Shown here piece after piece: positions 16,510 through 25,121 of a DNA stretch of 64,000 bases; position 1 is the stretch's first letter; every line of letters begins with the position of its first letter. Source of the DNA: a virus; the IMG/VR virus record IMGVR_UViG_3300017917_003093, positions 1 to 64,000 of that record. The stretch is one strand, 5' to 3'. The translations under genes were made by a program, and so were the position numbers. Under the pieces are notes generated by a model. That model worked only from the letters and a program-made list of their open reading frames with translations. It was not told where the DNA came from and did not search any database.

Positions 16510-18267
16510 ATGGATTTTTTTCACAACCTTAATCGCAAACTCGATCAGATCGCGAGCAAACCCGACAATATCAAGGAGACTGTGACCGAAAGCATAGGCA
16601 GCACTTCTGGATTCCTAGAAGGTTCGACCGGTGACTATTCTGCCAAGAAGGCACGTGCTGGCAAAGACATTGGCAAGCCTGGCAAGATGTTTTCAAAGAT
16701 TGCCAAATCAGCTGGCGAACGTTATGGCTCCAAAGAGCGTGGCGAGAAAGTGGCAGGCGCTGTGTTGGCCAAGCTACGCAAAGGCGCCAAAGAAGCCATT
16801 GATCCCAGCCTGGAAGAAGCTGACATGGAAGAAGGCAACGAGTTTTCAGGTGCATTGGCCAAGGCCAAGGCCTCTGGTGCAAAGAGTTTTGAAGTGGATG
16901 GCAAAGAGTATCCAGTCAAGGAAGGCGCCAAGCCCGACTACATTGACCTCGACAAGGACGGCGATCGCAAAGAAACCATGAAAAAAGCTGCCGCGGATGC
17001 CAAGAAAGAAAAAGTAGAAGAGAAAAAAGAAAAAATATTGTGGCCAGGTTCTCCCGAATACAAGGCCAAATATCCAGATGAGCTCCGCACTGGTGAAAAG
17101 AGAAAATCCTCTACCGGTGGAGAGATTGAAAAAACCGCCACTGGTATCCGGCACACTGCCAAGGCTTACGATGATGAAGAAGATACTAAGGTCGACGACG
17201 GCACACCTAAAAAACGTGGTCGTCCAAAGGGCAAAGATAAAGGACCTGAACGTGTGACAGCCAAGGCTTGGAAACACAAAGGTGGCCGCAAACAAAAGAC
17301 TGAAGAAGATCTTGACACCGATGGTGTGATGATGAATAAGCCTAGCAACATGAGTAGTGAAGACATTGAAGTTGATAGCATAGCTCTCACAGACAAAGGC
17401 GAATATGATCAAGAAGGTGACATGGCCAAGGATCAACTGCATACTTTGACCAAGGCCGCAGAAGAGTTGGCCAGCATTCTTGATGATGACCAAAACTTGC
17501 CAGAGTGGGTTCAAAGCAAGATTACCAAGGCTTTGGACTATATCAAGACAGCCAACGACTATATGGATCAAGAAGCACATGATGCCGATGAACCCATCGC
17601 TGAAAAAGCCGTGAGTCAACAACAACAAAAATTCATGGGCATGGTACATGCTATGCAAAAAGGTGAGAAAGTCAAAGGCGCCAGCAAGGAACTAAAGAAA
17701 GTGGCCAAAGAAATGCCCAAGAAAGCTGCCAAGGATTATGCAACCACCAAGCATGCAGGCTTGCCCAAGAAAGTCAGCGAGACCGATTCTGAACCCAAGG
17801 CCGCCAAGAGCAAGAGCGGGTATCAGTTTGGCAAAGGTGTCTATGAAAGCCTGGATCAACAGTTCAAACAGGTGTTGAATGAAGGCATGAACATCACAGT
17901 GAACATGGGGCAAGATGAAAACGGTCAACCCAATAAGAATATCACTGTCAGTGCTGATGGAGACGACGCTGAAGCATTGGCCGCATTGTTGAAGATGGCC
18001 GGCCTGCAAGAAAAATCTAGTTGCGGTTGCGGTCAGACTCCTTGCGGTTGCCAAGAACTAGATGAGAACTCCCCCGATTGGCCCACAAACACTGAGACCT
18101 CTGATGATGCCATGCAATATTCAGGCGGACTCAACGGTCCTAAATCCACAGGACAGACCACAGTGCCTGTGATTGCCAGCCAACTACGCCGCCAGGTATC
18201 CATGGAAGAATCAGTGGAACTTGAGCGTAGCCTGTTCCAACTTTATCAGAACTACAAAGTCAAATGA
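16510..18267 (+). CDS. Large charged virion-block protein with Cys cluster and Ca-type loop
   Basis: 585 residues from the ATG at 16510 (AGAGGA upstream); very rich in Lys, Glu and Asp. Visible elements: DLDKDGDRKE near residue 158, an EF-hand/dockerin-like DxDxDG loop; an AT-hook-like KKRGRPKGKDKGPER near residue 235; a helical region around 310-380; a CGCGQTPCGC cluster near residue 520 that could bind metal; and a conserved-looking tail NSPDWPTNTETSDDAMQYSG. It is probably a scaffold, core or DNA-associated head protein. The family is seen in aquatic T4-like phages but I know of no proven function. It overlaps the next gene by 4 nt. Confidence 0.55.
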   Translation: MDFFHNLNRKLDQIASKPDNIKETVTESIGSTSGFLEGSTGDYSAKKARAGKDIGKPGKMFSKIAKSAGERYGSKERGEKVAGAVLAKLRKGAKEAIDPSLEEADMEEGNEFSGALAKAKASGAKSFEVDGKEYPVKEGAKPDYIDLDKDGDRKETMKKAAADAKKEKVEEKKEKILWPGSPEYKAKYPDELRTGEKRKSSTGGEIEKTATGIRHTAKAYDDEEDTKVDDGTPKKRGRPKGKDKGPERVTAKAWKHKGGRKQKTEEDLDTDGVMMNKPSNMSSEDIEVDSIALTDKGEYDQEGDMAKDQLHTLTKAAEELASILDDDQNLPEWVQSKITKALDYIKTANDYMDQEAHDADEPIAEKAVSQQQQKFMGMVHAMQKGEKVKGASKELKKVAKEMPKKAAKDYATTKHAGLPKKVSETDSEPKAAKSKSGYQFGKGVYESLDQQFKQVLNEGMNITVNMGQDENGQPNKNITVSADGDDAEALAALLKMAGLQEKSSCGCGQTPCGCQELDENSPDWPTNTETSDDAMQYSGGLNGPKSTGQTTVPVIASQLRRQVSMEESVELERSLFQLYQNYKVK

Positions 18268-19058
18268 AAACTCTAAAAGAATACATCGTTGAAAGTGCCA
18301 AATGGATGGAATCGCCTGCCGAAGGTGACACCTTTGCCATTGAGTTACCCGATGAAGTACTGTGCGAAACCTATATCATCGAAGTAGCTGACGATTGTAT
18401 ACTATTAGATTCAACCGAAGAAATCAACCGTGCTTTGGCAGAATGGGCCACATTGGAGGACACCGACGAAGGTGATTCAGGCGTGATCATGGAAACCATG
18501 GGCTATGGTACTCTTGTTGGTGAAGGCTCAATGAAAGATCTAGCTATCGAGCTAGAAGATTACAAACGTATGAGCCCACAACAGTTTTATTCTGCCTACG
18601 GTCAACGCAAAGCCGATTGGGCCATGGCAAATCACGATCTTTTGATGAAACACAATCTCCAGGTAGACTTTACTGGCAAAAGCGGGTTTGATTATACACG
18701 TAAACCCAACATGGAAGATCAAGATGCGGCTACAGTTGCAGCAAAGGAAGTGGCCATTGATACAGCACAGCGCATGGCCACAGACGAAGCTGAGTATCAG
18801 GGGCGTAAAGTTCCCTTGGGCAAACCCATGCGAGGCGATGTGAAAAAGTTCAAAGTCTATGTCAAAGATCCTGCCACTGGTAACGTTAAAAAAGTAAACT
18901 TTGGTCACGGTGGCACCTCGGCCAAGCGCCTGGGTCAAAAAACCATGAAGATCAAGAAATCTAATCCCGCACGCCGCAAATCATTCCGTGCTCGTCACAA
19001 CTGTGACAACCCAGGACCAAGAACCAAGGCAAGATATTGGTCTTGCCGTGCATGGTAA
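18264..19058 (+). CDS. Head-targeted protein with conserved basic C-terminal domain
   Basis: 264 residues. It begins MKTLKEYIVES, a T4-like capsid-targeting sequence with a possible IVE cleavage site. The last 65 residues form a basic domain (KKFKVYVKDPATGNVKKVNFG ... RKSFRARHNCDNP ... KARYWSCRAW) with two or three conserved Cys and a terminal YWSC motif, which is widespread in T4-like aquatic phages. The charge and Cys suggest nucleic-acid or metal binding. I infer a protein packaged with the DNA and perhaps injected. It is coupled to the upstream gene (ATGA). Confidence 0.6.
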   Translation: MKTLKEYIVESAKWMESPAEGDTFAIELPDEVLCETYIIEVADDCILLDSTEEINRALAEWATLEDTDEGDSGVIMETMGYGTLVGEGSMKDLAIELEDYKRMSPQQFYSAYGQRKADWAMANHDLLMKHNLQVDFTGKSGFDYTRKPNMEDQDAATVAAKEVAIDTAQRMATDEAEYQGRKVPLGKPMRGDVKKFKVYVKDPATGNVKKVNFGHGGTSAKRLGQKTMKIKKSNPARRKSFRARHNCDNPGPRTKARYWSCRAW

Positions 19059-19073
19059 TAAGGAAAAACAACA

Positions 19074-19364
19074 ATGGCCGCAAATGTATACACAAGTCTA
19101 GCAAATGCCACAGTTTACACTGATAAACTGCAGATCTCTACCACAGCCAATGCTGTGACCTATCAGGTCTATGCCACAGCACTAGGCAGCGCGGTAGCTG
19201 CTGGCAACATATACTCAGCGCCTATCAACATTCCGGCTAACACTGTGTTTGAGGTCTATGCCGGAGCCGGCAACAAAGTCACAGTCACAGGTACGCCATT
19301 CACTGCCTTGGAACTAGGCACCGCAAGTTCAGCTCAATCAGGTGTAATCGGCGGAGGTGCTTAG
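19074..19364 (+). CDS. Small Ala/Thr-rich structural protein
   Basis: 96 residues with an AAGGA ribosome-binding site. Composition (Ala, Thr, Val, Asn) and alternating beta pattern (VYTDKLQIST, VTYQVYATALG, VFEVYAGAGNKVTVTGTP) suggest a compact beta-sandwich subunit, possibly a capsid decoration or minor tail protein. No family recognised. Confidence 0.5.
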   Translation: MAANVYTSLANATVYTDKLQISTTANAVTYQVYATALGSAVAAGNIYSAPINIPANTVFEVYAGAGNKVTVTGTPFTALELGTASSAQSGVIGGGA

Positions 19365-19366
19365 TC

Positions 19367-19738
19367 GTGCGAGCCCAAGAGTTCGTGACAGAGGCTAAGT
19401 CTGGCAAAATAGGTCGTCGTAGACAAAGTGCCACACGAGGCCTAAACAAATTTCGCGACAGTGAATTCCAAGATCGTATCTATGAACTCAATCGTGTGAT
19501 GATGGCCGCGGCCTGCAGTGACGGAACCACACCCATTAACATGGATGGCGAGTCATGGGCTGGTCGCTACAACACAGCACATCCTTATACCGAAGTAGAA
19601 CAACGCATGTTAAAACAGGCTTTCAAAGCCTGTGGATCAGAGTGGGAAGACATCAATCGGGGCGACATGGATTCTGAAGAGTTAAAAAGCACCAATACTC
19701 ACAGTCCTATTCAAAGTTTCAAAGGATATCCTCGATGA
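19367..19738 (+). CDS. Small head-targeted protein A (tandem pair)
   Basis: 123 residues with a GTG start at 19367 following GGAGG. The start MRAQEFVTEAKSG matches the capsid-targeting pattern (xxxQEFxxEA), and the end is SPIQSFKGYPR. The next gene shares both ends (MRAREFITEQ ... SPIKPFKGYPR) although the middles differ, so the two look like a diverged tandem pair. Function unknown; internal head protein is inferred. ATGA overlap with the next gene. Confidence 0.55.
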   Translation: MRAQEFVTEAKSGKIGRRRQSATRGLNKFRDSEFQDRIYELNRVMMAAACSDGTTPINMDGESWAGRYNTAHPYTEVEQRMLKQAFKACGSEWEDINRGDMDSEELKSTNTHSPIQSFKGYPR

Positions 19739-20118
19739 GAGCTCGAGAATTCATAACAGAACAACGTGCAAAACTGCCAGTTGAAGCATCTGCACCCATG
19801 CATGATACCTATATGTTGCCTGGTCTGCGTAACAATGATGCTTATCGTAGTTACAGATTTGGTGTAGCTATGGCACGTGCTCGAGCTGACATTGGTGGAG
19901 CTGGCAAAGATTTGCCAGCCTGGAACTCAGAAAGTGCCATGGGCATGTATGGTATTGTTTCGGGCTTTGACGAAAATGTAGATCCTGTGATTGATCTGGC
20001 ACTCAAAATGACCGACATACCTGGTGGCAAGATTCCGGTAAGTTCAGATGACAGTGAAGAACCTGCTTATGTTGATTCAACTAGTCCTATAAAACCGTTC
20101 AAAGGATATCCGCGATAA
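19735..20118 (+). CDS. Small head-targeted protein B (tandem pair)
   Basis: 127 residues. N terminus MRAREFITEQR (ITE fits the gp21 site) and C terminus STSPIKPFKGYPR echo the preceding gene. The middle has YRSYRFGVAMARARADIGG, a helical phrase also seen in small conserved aquatic phage proteins. It is probably packaged in the head with its partner. Its stop overlaps the next start by one base (TAATG). Confidence 0.55.
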   Translation: MRAREFITEQRAKLPVEASAPMHDTYMLPGLRNNDAYRSYRFGVAMARARADIGGAGKDLPAWNSESAMGMYGIVSGFDENVDPVIDLALKMTDIPGGKIPVSSDDSEEPAYVDSTSPIKPFKGYPR

Positions 20119-20417
20119 TGGCCAATCCGCCACCACCATATGATGATTTGACTGGTATCAGTCGCACTGTGATGAAAGACAATGCGCAGGAGACTGTGAC
20201 TAACTACAACGGCAATGCTAGACCTGCCGAAATGACTGTGAACATCAACACCAATGAAATCTACATTGGCAATGCCACTGGAGCACTTACAAAAGTAATA
20301 CAGGCAACAGGAGCAAATGTTTTCCTTGGCAACGTGCGGGTGGCCAACAGCACCGCAGGCTTACAAGCCCTGTATTTTGATCCTGCCACCGGCGAGATCG
20401 TGCGCTACCAGCCCTAA
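20118..20417 (+). CDS. Small fibre-head-like structural protein
   Basis: 99 residues. Pro-rich start, then VNINTNEIYIGNATGALTKV and ALYFDPATGEIVRYQP. These short TGxLxx/ATGEI phrases are common in phage fibre and head-fibre subunits. It lies just before a larger fibre-like gene. No specific family recognised. Confidence 0.5.
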   Translation: MANPPPPYDDLTGISRTVMKDNAQETVTNYNGNARPAEMTVNINTNEIYIGNATGALTKVIQATGANVFLGNVRVANSTAGLQALYFDPATGEIVRYQP

Positions 20418-20418
20418 A

Positions 20419-20425
20419 CTAAATA
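20419..20425 (+). promoter_or_regulatory. Late promoter box CTAAATA
   Basis: Two nt after the preceding stop and 7 nt before the ATG at 20433; no Shine-Dalgarno sequence. Confidence 0.6.
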
Positions 20426-20432
20426 TAGTATT

Positions 20433-21926
20433 ATGGCATTTCCAGAACCAACCGAAGTAGCACCGTGGTATCTACGTAATATCACCCAGGCTCTTGAGCT
20501 CAACACAGCCACGGGTCAGGTGTTTGTGCGTACCAACGCCACTGTGGGAAATCTCACAGTGGGCAATGTCAACGTGGGCAATGTTGATATCCGGACACTG
20601 GGCAATGTAGACATCTCTAGCAATACTCTACCGGTCACAGTAGAATCTGGCAACATCACAGTGTTCCAAGGTACAACACCTTGGTCGGTCACAGGCAATG
20701 TCACCGCTAACATTTCGGGTGGTAACGTAACCACATCTATAACTGGCACCAATCTTGATGCGTTTGGTCGCCTGCGTGTTTCAAATCCAGTTACATTGTT
20801 TGACAGTCAAAACATGTATGTGGATGGCGGTCAGTTTTCAAATGTAACAACCACTGGAGGAACTATAACCTATGTGGCCAACGAAAGCAGTTTTAATCTT
20901 GCTGTGACCGCGGCCAATGGAAGCAGTGTGATCACCCAGGCCAAGACCACACAGCCTTATCAACCAGGCAAGAGCCTGCTGACCATGGAGTCATTTTGCT
21001 TTGCCACCTTGGCCGCAGGATGCCGCCAACGAGTGGGCTATTTTACCGACAACAACGGTGTGTATTTTGAAGCCGATGGCACTACTCTGTATCTTGTGAT
21101 CCGTAGCAAGGCTTCGGGCACCGTGGTCGAAGAACGTGTGGCACAGGAAGACTGGAACACCAACACTCTAAAAACAGCCACCAGCCCTAATCCGTCGGGC
21201 TACATTCTCAACCCGGCCTTGGTCAACATATTCTGGTGTGACATAGAATGGCTGGGTGTGGGATCGGTGCGTGCTGGCTTTGTGATCAACGGTGAATTTG
21301 TAGTGTGCCACACATTCCAGCATGCCAATCAAAGTGGCAATGTCACGGTGTATATGACCGCGGCCACACTCAATCCCAGATACGAGATTACAAATACCAG
21401 TGCCACAGCAGGTGCCAGGACCATGAAACAGATCTGCTCCACTGTGATTTCAGAAGGTGGCTATTCACCAACCCCGGCCATTGGTTTTGTGGGCAGTGGC
21501 ATCCAAGCCACCAGACTGTCCACAGGCAACGTGTATACCAATCTGGCAACCATTCGACTGAATCCAGCCTGTATAGATGCTGTGGTCCTGCCATCCCAGA
21601 TTGATCTCTTACTCACAGATGTGCAGTATGGTTCCTGGCAGTTGGTGTTGGGTGCCAGCAACGTGGCTGGTCTGACCTATGCCAATGTCAACGGTGGTGT
21701 GGTCCAGGCCAACACCAGTCCTGTGCAGATTGGCGATGGCACCGTGGTCTATGGCGGTGTAACCAGCAGCCGAGATACATTTACTGTGGGCGAAGATATT
21801 GCAAGACGCTTACAACTGAGTAGACACGCTAATGGCACACCAATAACTTTGACCTTATGTGCAGGATACAACAACAACAATGCTGACCTTATCTGGAGAT
21901 TTGGTTGGAGCGAAGTAACTAACTAA
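20433..21926 (+). CDS. Fibre-like virion protein with GN(V/I)-repeat neck
   Basis: 497 residues. Residues about 30-110 hold short repeats of the type VGNLTVGNVNVGNVDI and SGNITVFQG, suggesting a thin beta-helical stalk. Then comes DAFGRLRVSNPVTLFDSQN, a motif frequent in structural proteins of large phages, followed by a long beta-rich globular region with EWLGVGSVRAGFVINGEFVV. A capsid or tail fibre protein is inferred. The late box lies 7 nt upstream, so translation would be leaderless. Confidence 0.6.
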   Translation: MAFPEPTEVAPWYLRNITQALELNTATGQVFVRTNATVGNLTVGNVNVGNVDIRTLGNVDISSNTLPVTVESGNITVFQGTTPWSVTGNVTANISGGNVTTSITGTNLDAFGRLRVSNPVTLFDSQNMYVDGGQFSNVTTTGGTITYVANESSFNLAVTAANGSSVITQAKTTQPYQPGKSLLTMESFCFATLAAGCRQRVGYFTDNNGVYFEADGTTLYLVIRSKASGTVVEERVAQEDWNTNTLKTATSPNPSGYILNPALVNIFWCDIEWLGVGSVRAGFVINGEFVVCHTFQHANQSGNVTVYMTAATLNPRYEITNTSATAGARTMKQICSTVISEGGYSPTPAIGFVGSGIQATRLSTGNVYTNLATIRLNPACIDAVVLPSQIDLLLTDVQYGSWQLVLGASNVAGLTYANVNGGVVQANTSPVQIGDGTVVYGGVTSSRDTFTVGEDIARRLQLSRHANGTPITLTLCAGYNNNNADLIWRFGWSEVTN

Positions 21927-21938
21927 AAGAACAATAAC

Positions 21939-22373
21939 ATGAAAAAAATCTTTACCTTCTTATTTTTAATTCCTTGCTTGGCCGTGGCACAAAAAACACC
22001 ACAAGGCGTGACCTATGACGCACAGATTGTTCGAGTGAATGATGGTGACACAGTTGTGATCAGTGCGCCGTTTCTTCCTAAACCGCTAAAGCCAGAACTG
22101 GCTGTGCGTGTGTTTGGTGTAGACACTCCAGAAAAAGGACATCGTGCCCAGTGTGACAGTGAAAACCAGCGTGGTTTGGCCGCCAGCGAATTCACCAAAA
22201 ACGCTGTAAAGAGTACTAAGAAGCATCAAGTGATTCTCTACGGCTGGGACAAGTTTGGTGGACGTGTGTTGGGAGACATGATCCTGGACGGTGTGAGCCT
22301 GAGACAAGAACTTATCCGCAACGGCTTTGCCCGTGAATACTACGGCGACGCCAAGCAGAGCTGGTGTCAATAA
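21939..22373 (+). CDS. Exported staphylococcal-nuclease-like (thermonuclease) enzyme
   Basis: 144 residues. Residues 1-18 form a signal peptide: KK, a hydrophobic core, then an AVAQ cleavage region. The mature part is an SNase domain: NDGDT at 34-38, VRVFGVDTPE at 56-65 (Arg57, Asp62 and Glu65 match catalytic residues), GGRVLGD with Arg109 as the second catalytic Arg, and LIRNGFAREY. SNase cleaves DNA and RNA with calcium. The signal peptide implies action in the periplasm or outside the cell, or release at lysis. It sits between a fibre gene and a radical SAM gene in the late block. Confidence 0.87.
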   Translation: MKKIFTFLFLIPCLAVAQKTPQGVTYDAQIVRVNDGDTVVISAPFLPKPLKPELAVRVFGVDTPEKGHRAQCDSENQRGLAASEFTKNAVKSTKKHQVILYGWDKFGGRVLGDMILDGVSLRQELIRNGFAREYYGDAKQSWCQ

Positions 22374-22395
22374 TACATCTACCAAAAAACGTTGG

Positions 22396-22402
22396 TTAAA
22401 TA
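22396..22402 (+). promoter_or_regulatory. Late promoter box TTAAATA
   Basis: Five nt upstream of the ATG at 22408; no ribosome-binding site. Confidence 0.6.
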
Positions 22403-22407
22403 GAAAC

Positions 22408-23559
22408 ATGGACGATTTCTATTGTGCAGCCCCTTGGCGGGGGTTGCATATCAATCCTCGTGGTGACGTCAAAACCTGTTGTGCAGGTAACCCCAACATG
22501 CTGGGCAATCTCAGCAAAAAAAACATTGAGCAAATACTCAACAGCGATCTCATGGTCGAAGTCCGACAAAGTTTATCTCAAGGTCGTCCACATGCCTATT
22601 GTTCCAACTGTGTACAAGCCGAAAGATTTGGCGCAGATTCTGAACGACGTTGGCACAACAACGTAAATCCTGATTTTGATTACGCCACTGCCGGCAATAA
22701 CTATCATTATCCTGTGATAGTCGATGTACGCTGGAACACCACATGCAATCTAAGTTGCAACTACTGCGGCGAGTTTTGCAGTTCTAAATGGGCCAGCATC
22801 AAAAGCATACCATTCAAGTCCGGGGCTAGACCTTACTATGATGCGGTGTGCGACTTTATCGGACAACATCAAGAACACATACATGAAGTGGCTTTAGTAG
22901 GCGGAGAACCATTGTTGTTGCCTGAAAACGAAAGATTGCTGGATGTGATTCCAAAAGATGCCATAGTGACATTGATAACCAATCTCAGTGTGGAGTTGGA
23001 ACGCAATAAAATTTTCCGTAAACTACAAAATCGCAACAAGGTAGGATGGTCATTGAGTTTTGATAACATAGGGGCCAAGTTAGAGTATGTGCGACATGGA
23101 GCTCAATGGAATCAAATCAAACACAACCTTGAGATCATCAAAGATCTTTTTAAGAATCAAGGACAATGGGGAGGTATACATGCTGTCTATAATCTATACA
23201 ACGCCACTAACTTTTGTGAATTGCGAGAGTTTGCACAACACATGCAGATGACCGTGCTATGGCAAAATCTTTTCCAGCCCGAGTATCTTGATCCTTTTTT
23301 GTATGGAGCCGGTGTAGCAAAACCAGCTATGAACGAAATAGAAAAGTTCTATCGTATGGGCGTGGCTACCACTGCTGAGACTCAGTTTTTTCAAACTGCA
23401 TTTTCTACATATGAGCAAAGACTGGCAACGATTCCTGACAGCAAAATCATCAATGCTTTCCGACAACACATCCAAGATATAGAACAAAAATATCATCCAG
23501 ATCAACAAGGAGTATTTAGAAATCTTTGGCCCGAACTGGCCGATTCCTTGCTTAAATAG
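22408..23559 (+). CDS. Radical SAM enzyme with N-terminal twitch-like cysteine domain (copy 1)
   Basis: 383 residues. The radical SAM cluster motif CNLSCNYC is at 113-120 and the SAM-contact GGEP at 165-168. Before the core, Cys at 6, 24, 25, 65 and 68 (YCAAPW, TCC, CSNC) form a twitch/SPASM-like auxiliary-cluster domain placed at the N terminus rather than the usual C terminus. The gene at 62489 has the same layout. The substrate is unknown; relatives modify peptides or sugars. A late box lies 5 nt before the ATG, and terminase follows 4 nt after the stop, across another late box. Confidence 0.82.
   Translation: MDDFYCAAPWRGLHINPRGDVKTCCAGNPNMLGNLSKKNIEQILNSDLMVEVRQSLSQGRPHAYCSNCVQAERFGADSERRWHNNVNPDFDYATAGNNYHYPVIVDVRWNTTCNLSCNYCGEFCSSKWASIKSIPFKSGARPYYDAVCDFIGQHQEHIHEVALVGGEPLLLPENERLLDVIPKDAIVTLITNLSVELERNKIFRKLQNRNKVGWSLSFDNIGAKLEYVRHGAQWNQIKHNLEIIKDLFKNQGQWGGIHAVYNLYNATNFCELREFAQHMQMTVLWQNLFQPEYLDPFLYGAGVAKPAMNEIEKFYRMGVATTAETQFFQTAFSTYEQRLATIPDSKIINAFRQHIQDIEQKYHPDQQGVFRNLWPELADSLLK
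23552..23558 (+). promoter_or_regulatory. Late promoter box TTAAATA for terminase
   Basis: Overlaps the last codons and TAG stop (23557-23559) of the radical SAM gene; 5 nt before the terminase ATG at 23564. Confidence 0.6.
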
Positions 23560-23563
23560 TCAC

Positions 23564-25111
23564 ATGGCATTAGAAAGCGTATTGATCAAGGCTCCACATC
23601 GTCGTCAGACATTCACTGACGATCAACTGGCTGAGTTTGTGGCCTGTGCTGATCCTGTGACTGGTCCTATGTATTTTATGGATCGTTTTTTCTACATACA
23701 GCATCCTACCCGCGGCAAGATGCTGTATCATCCTTTTGACTACCAAAAACGCCTGATAGATACCTATCATAACTATCGTTTTTCAATCTCTATGATGCCA
23801 CGACAAACGGGTAAATCTACATCGGCTGCTGGCTATCTACTGTGGTATGCCATGTTTGTGCCAGATAGCACAATCCTGATTGCCGCACACAAATACACAG
23901 GTTCACAGGAGATCATGCAACGTATCCGTTATGCCTATGAGTTGTGCCCGGATCACATCCGTGCTGGTGTCACAAGTTACAACAAAGGATCAATAGATTT
24001 TGAAAACGGATCAAGAATAGTTTCGGCTACCACAACAGAAAATACCGGTCGTGGTATGAGTATATCGCTCCTGTACGCAGACGAGTTTGCGTTCGTGCGA
24101 CCCGGCATTGCCAAAGAATTCTGGACTTCTATTTCGCCTACATTGGCCACTGGTGGTAAGGCTATTATTACCAGCACACCCAACTCGGACGAAGATCAGT
24201 TTGCACTGTTGTGGAAAGGTGCCAACCGATGTGAAGACGAGTATGGCAATCCCACAGATCTAGGTATCAATGGATTCAAGGCCTATCGCAGTTATTGGAA
24301 CGAACATCCAGACCGCGATGAGAAATGGGCAGCAGAACAACAAGCTCAACTAGGCGAAGATCGTTTCCGCAGAGAAATGGGTTGCGAGTTCATTATCAAT
24401 GACGAAACCTTGATAGCTCCGGCCAAGCTTCTAGATCTACGAGGGCACGAACCTCTATATAAAACAGGTCAAGTGCGTTGGTATCAGAAACCTCGAAAGG
24501 ACCGTACCTATGTGGTGGCATTGGATCCTAGTCTGGGCACAGGTGGCGACCCGGCGGCCATACAGGTATTTGAAGCCACTACCACTGAACAAGTGGCCGA
24601 GTGGCGGCATAACAAGACCACCATACCGGAACAAATCCGAATACTGGCTGACATCTGCACGCATCTCAATGACACTGTAGATGACCCACAAAAAATCTAC
24701 TACAGTCTTGAAAACAACACCATAGGCGAGGCTGCGTTGATATCTATAGCAGAATATGGAGAAGAACGCATACAAGGATATTTCCTCAGTGAGCGCGGCA
24801 AAAATCGTCGAGGGTTCAACACCACTAACAAGCCTAAACTCCAGGCCTGCAACAAGCTAAAGACCTTGATTGAACTGGGACGTATGAAAATACGCAGCGC
24901 TAGCCTAGTCAGTGAGTTAAAAACTTTTGTAGCACATGGCGTGGGCTACGCTGCCAAGCCCGGCGAAACCGATGATCTAGTCATGAGTACTATTCTAGTG
25001 GTGCGCATGTTGCAGGAACTACAGAGCTATGACAGCGATATCAATAATCAACTGCGCGATCACGGCGATGTGATTATACCGCCCATGCCCTTTATAGCAG
25101 TCATGCGCTAA
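23564..25111 (+). CDS. 17: Terminase large subunit gp17-like
   Basis: 515 residues. The ATPase domain has Walker A PRQTGKST (79-86), Walker B LLYADE (169-174) and coupling motif TSTPNS (203-208). The nuclease domain has RNase H-like acids D321 (ALDPSLGTGGD), E383 (LENN) and D470/D471 (GETDD). This is the headful packaging motor that translocates DNA into the prohead and cuts it. It is shorter than T4 gp17 (610). The message is predicted leaderless, and its own TAA stop lies in the next late box. Confidence 0.95.
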   Translation: MALESVLIKAPHRRQTFTDDQLAEFVACADPVTGPMYFMDRFFYIQHPTRGKMLYHPFDYQKRLIDTYHNYRFSISMMPRQTGKSTSAAGYLLWYAMFVPDSTILIAAHKYTGSQEIMQRIRYAYELCPDHIRAGVTSYNKGSIDFENGSRIVSATTTENTGRGMSISLLYADEFAFVRPGIAKEFWTSISPTLATGGKAIITSTPNSDEDQFALLWKGANRCEDEYGNPTDLGINGFKAYRSYWNEHPDRDEKWAAEQQAQLGEDRFRREMGCEFIINDETLIAPAKLLDLRGHEPLYKTGQVRWYQKPRKDRTYVVALDPSLGTGGDPAAIQVFEATTTEQVAEWRHNKTTIPEQIRILADICTHLNDTVDDPQKIYYSLENNTIGEAALISIAEYGEERIQGYFLSERGKNRRGFNTTNKPKLQACNKLKTLIELGRMKIRSASLVSELKTFVAHGVGYAAKPGETDDLVMSTILVVRMLQELQSYDSDINNQLRDHGDVIIPPMPFIAVMR

Positions 25112-25114
25112 ATA
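25108..25114 (+). promoter_or_regulatory. Late promoter box CTAAATA
   Basis: Contains the terminase TAA stop (25109-25111); 7 nt before the ATG at 25122. Confidence 0.6.
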
Positions 25115-25121
25115 ATGTATT

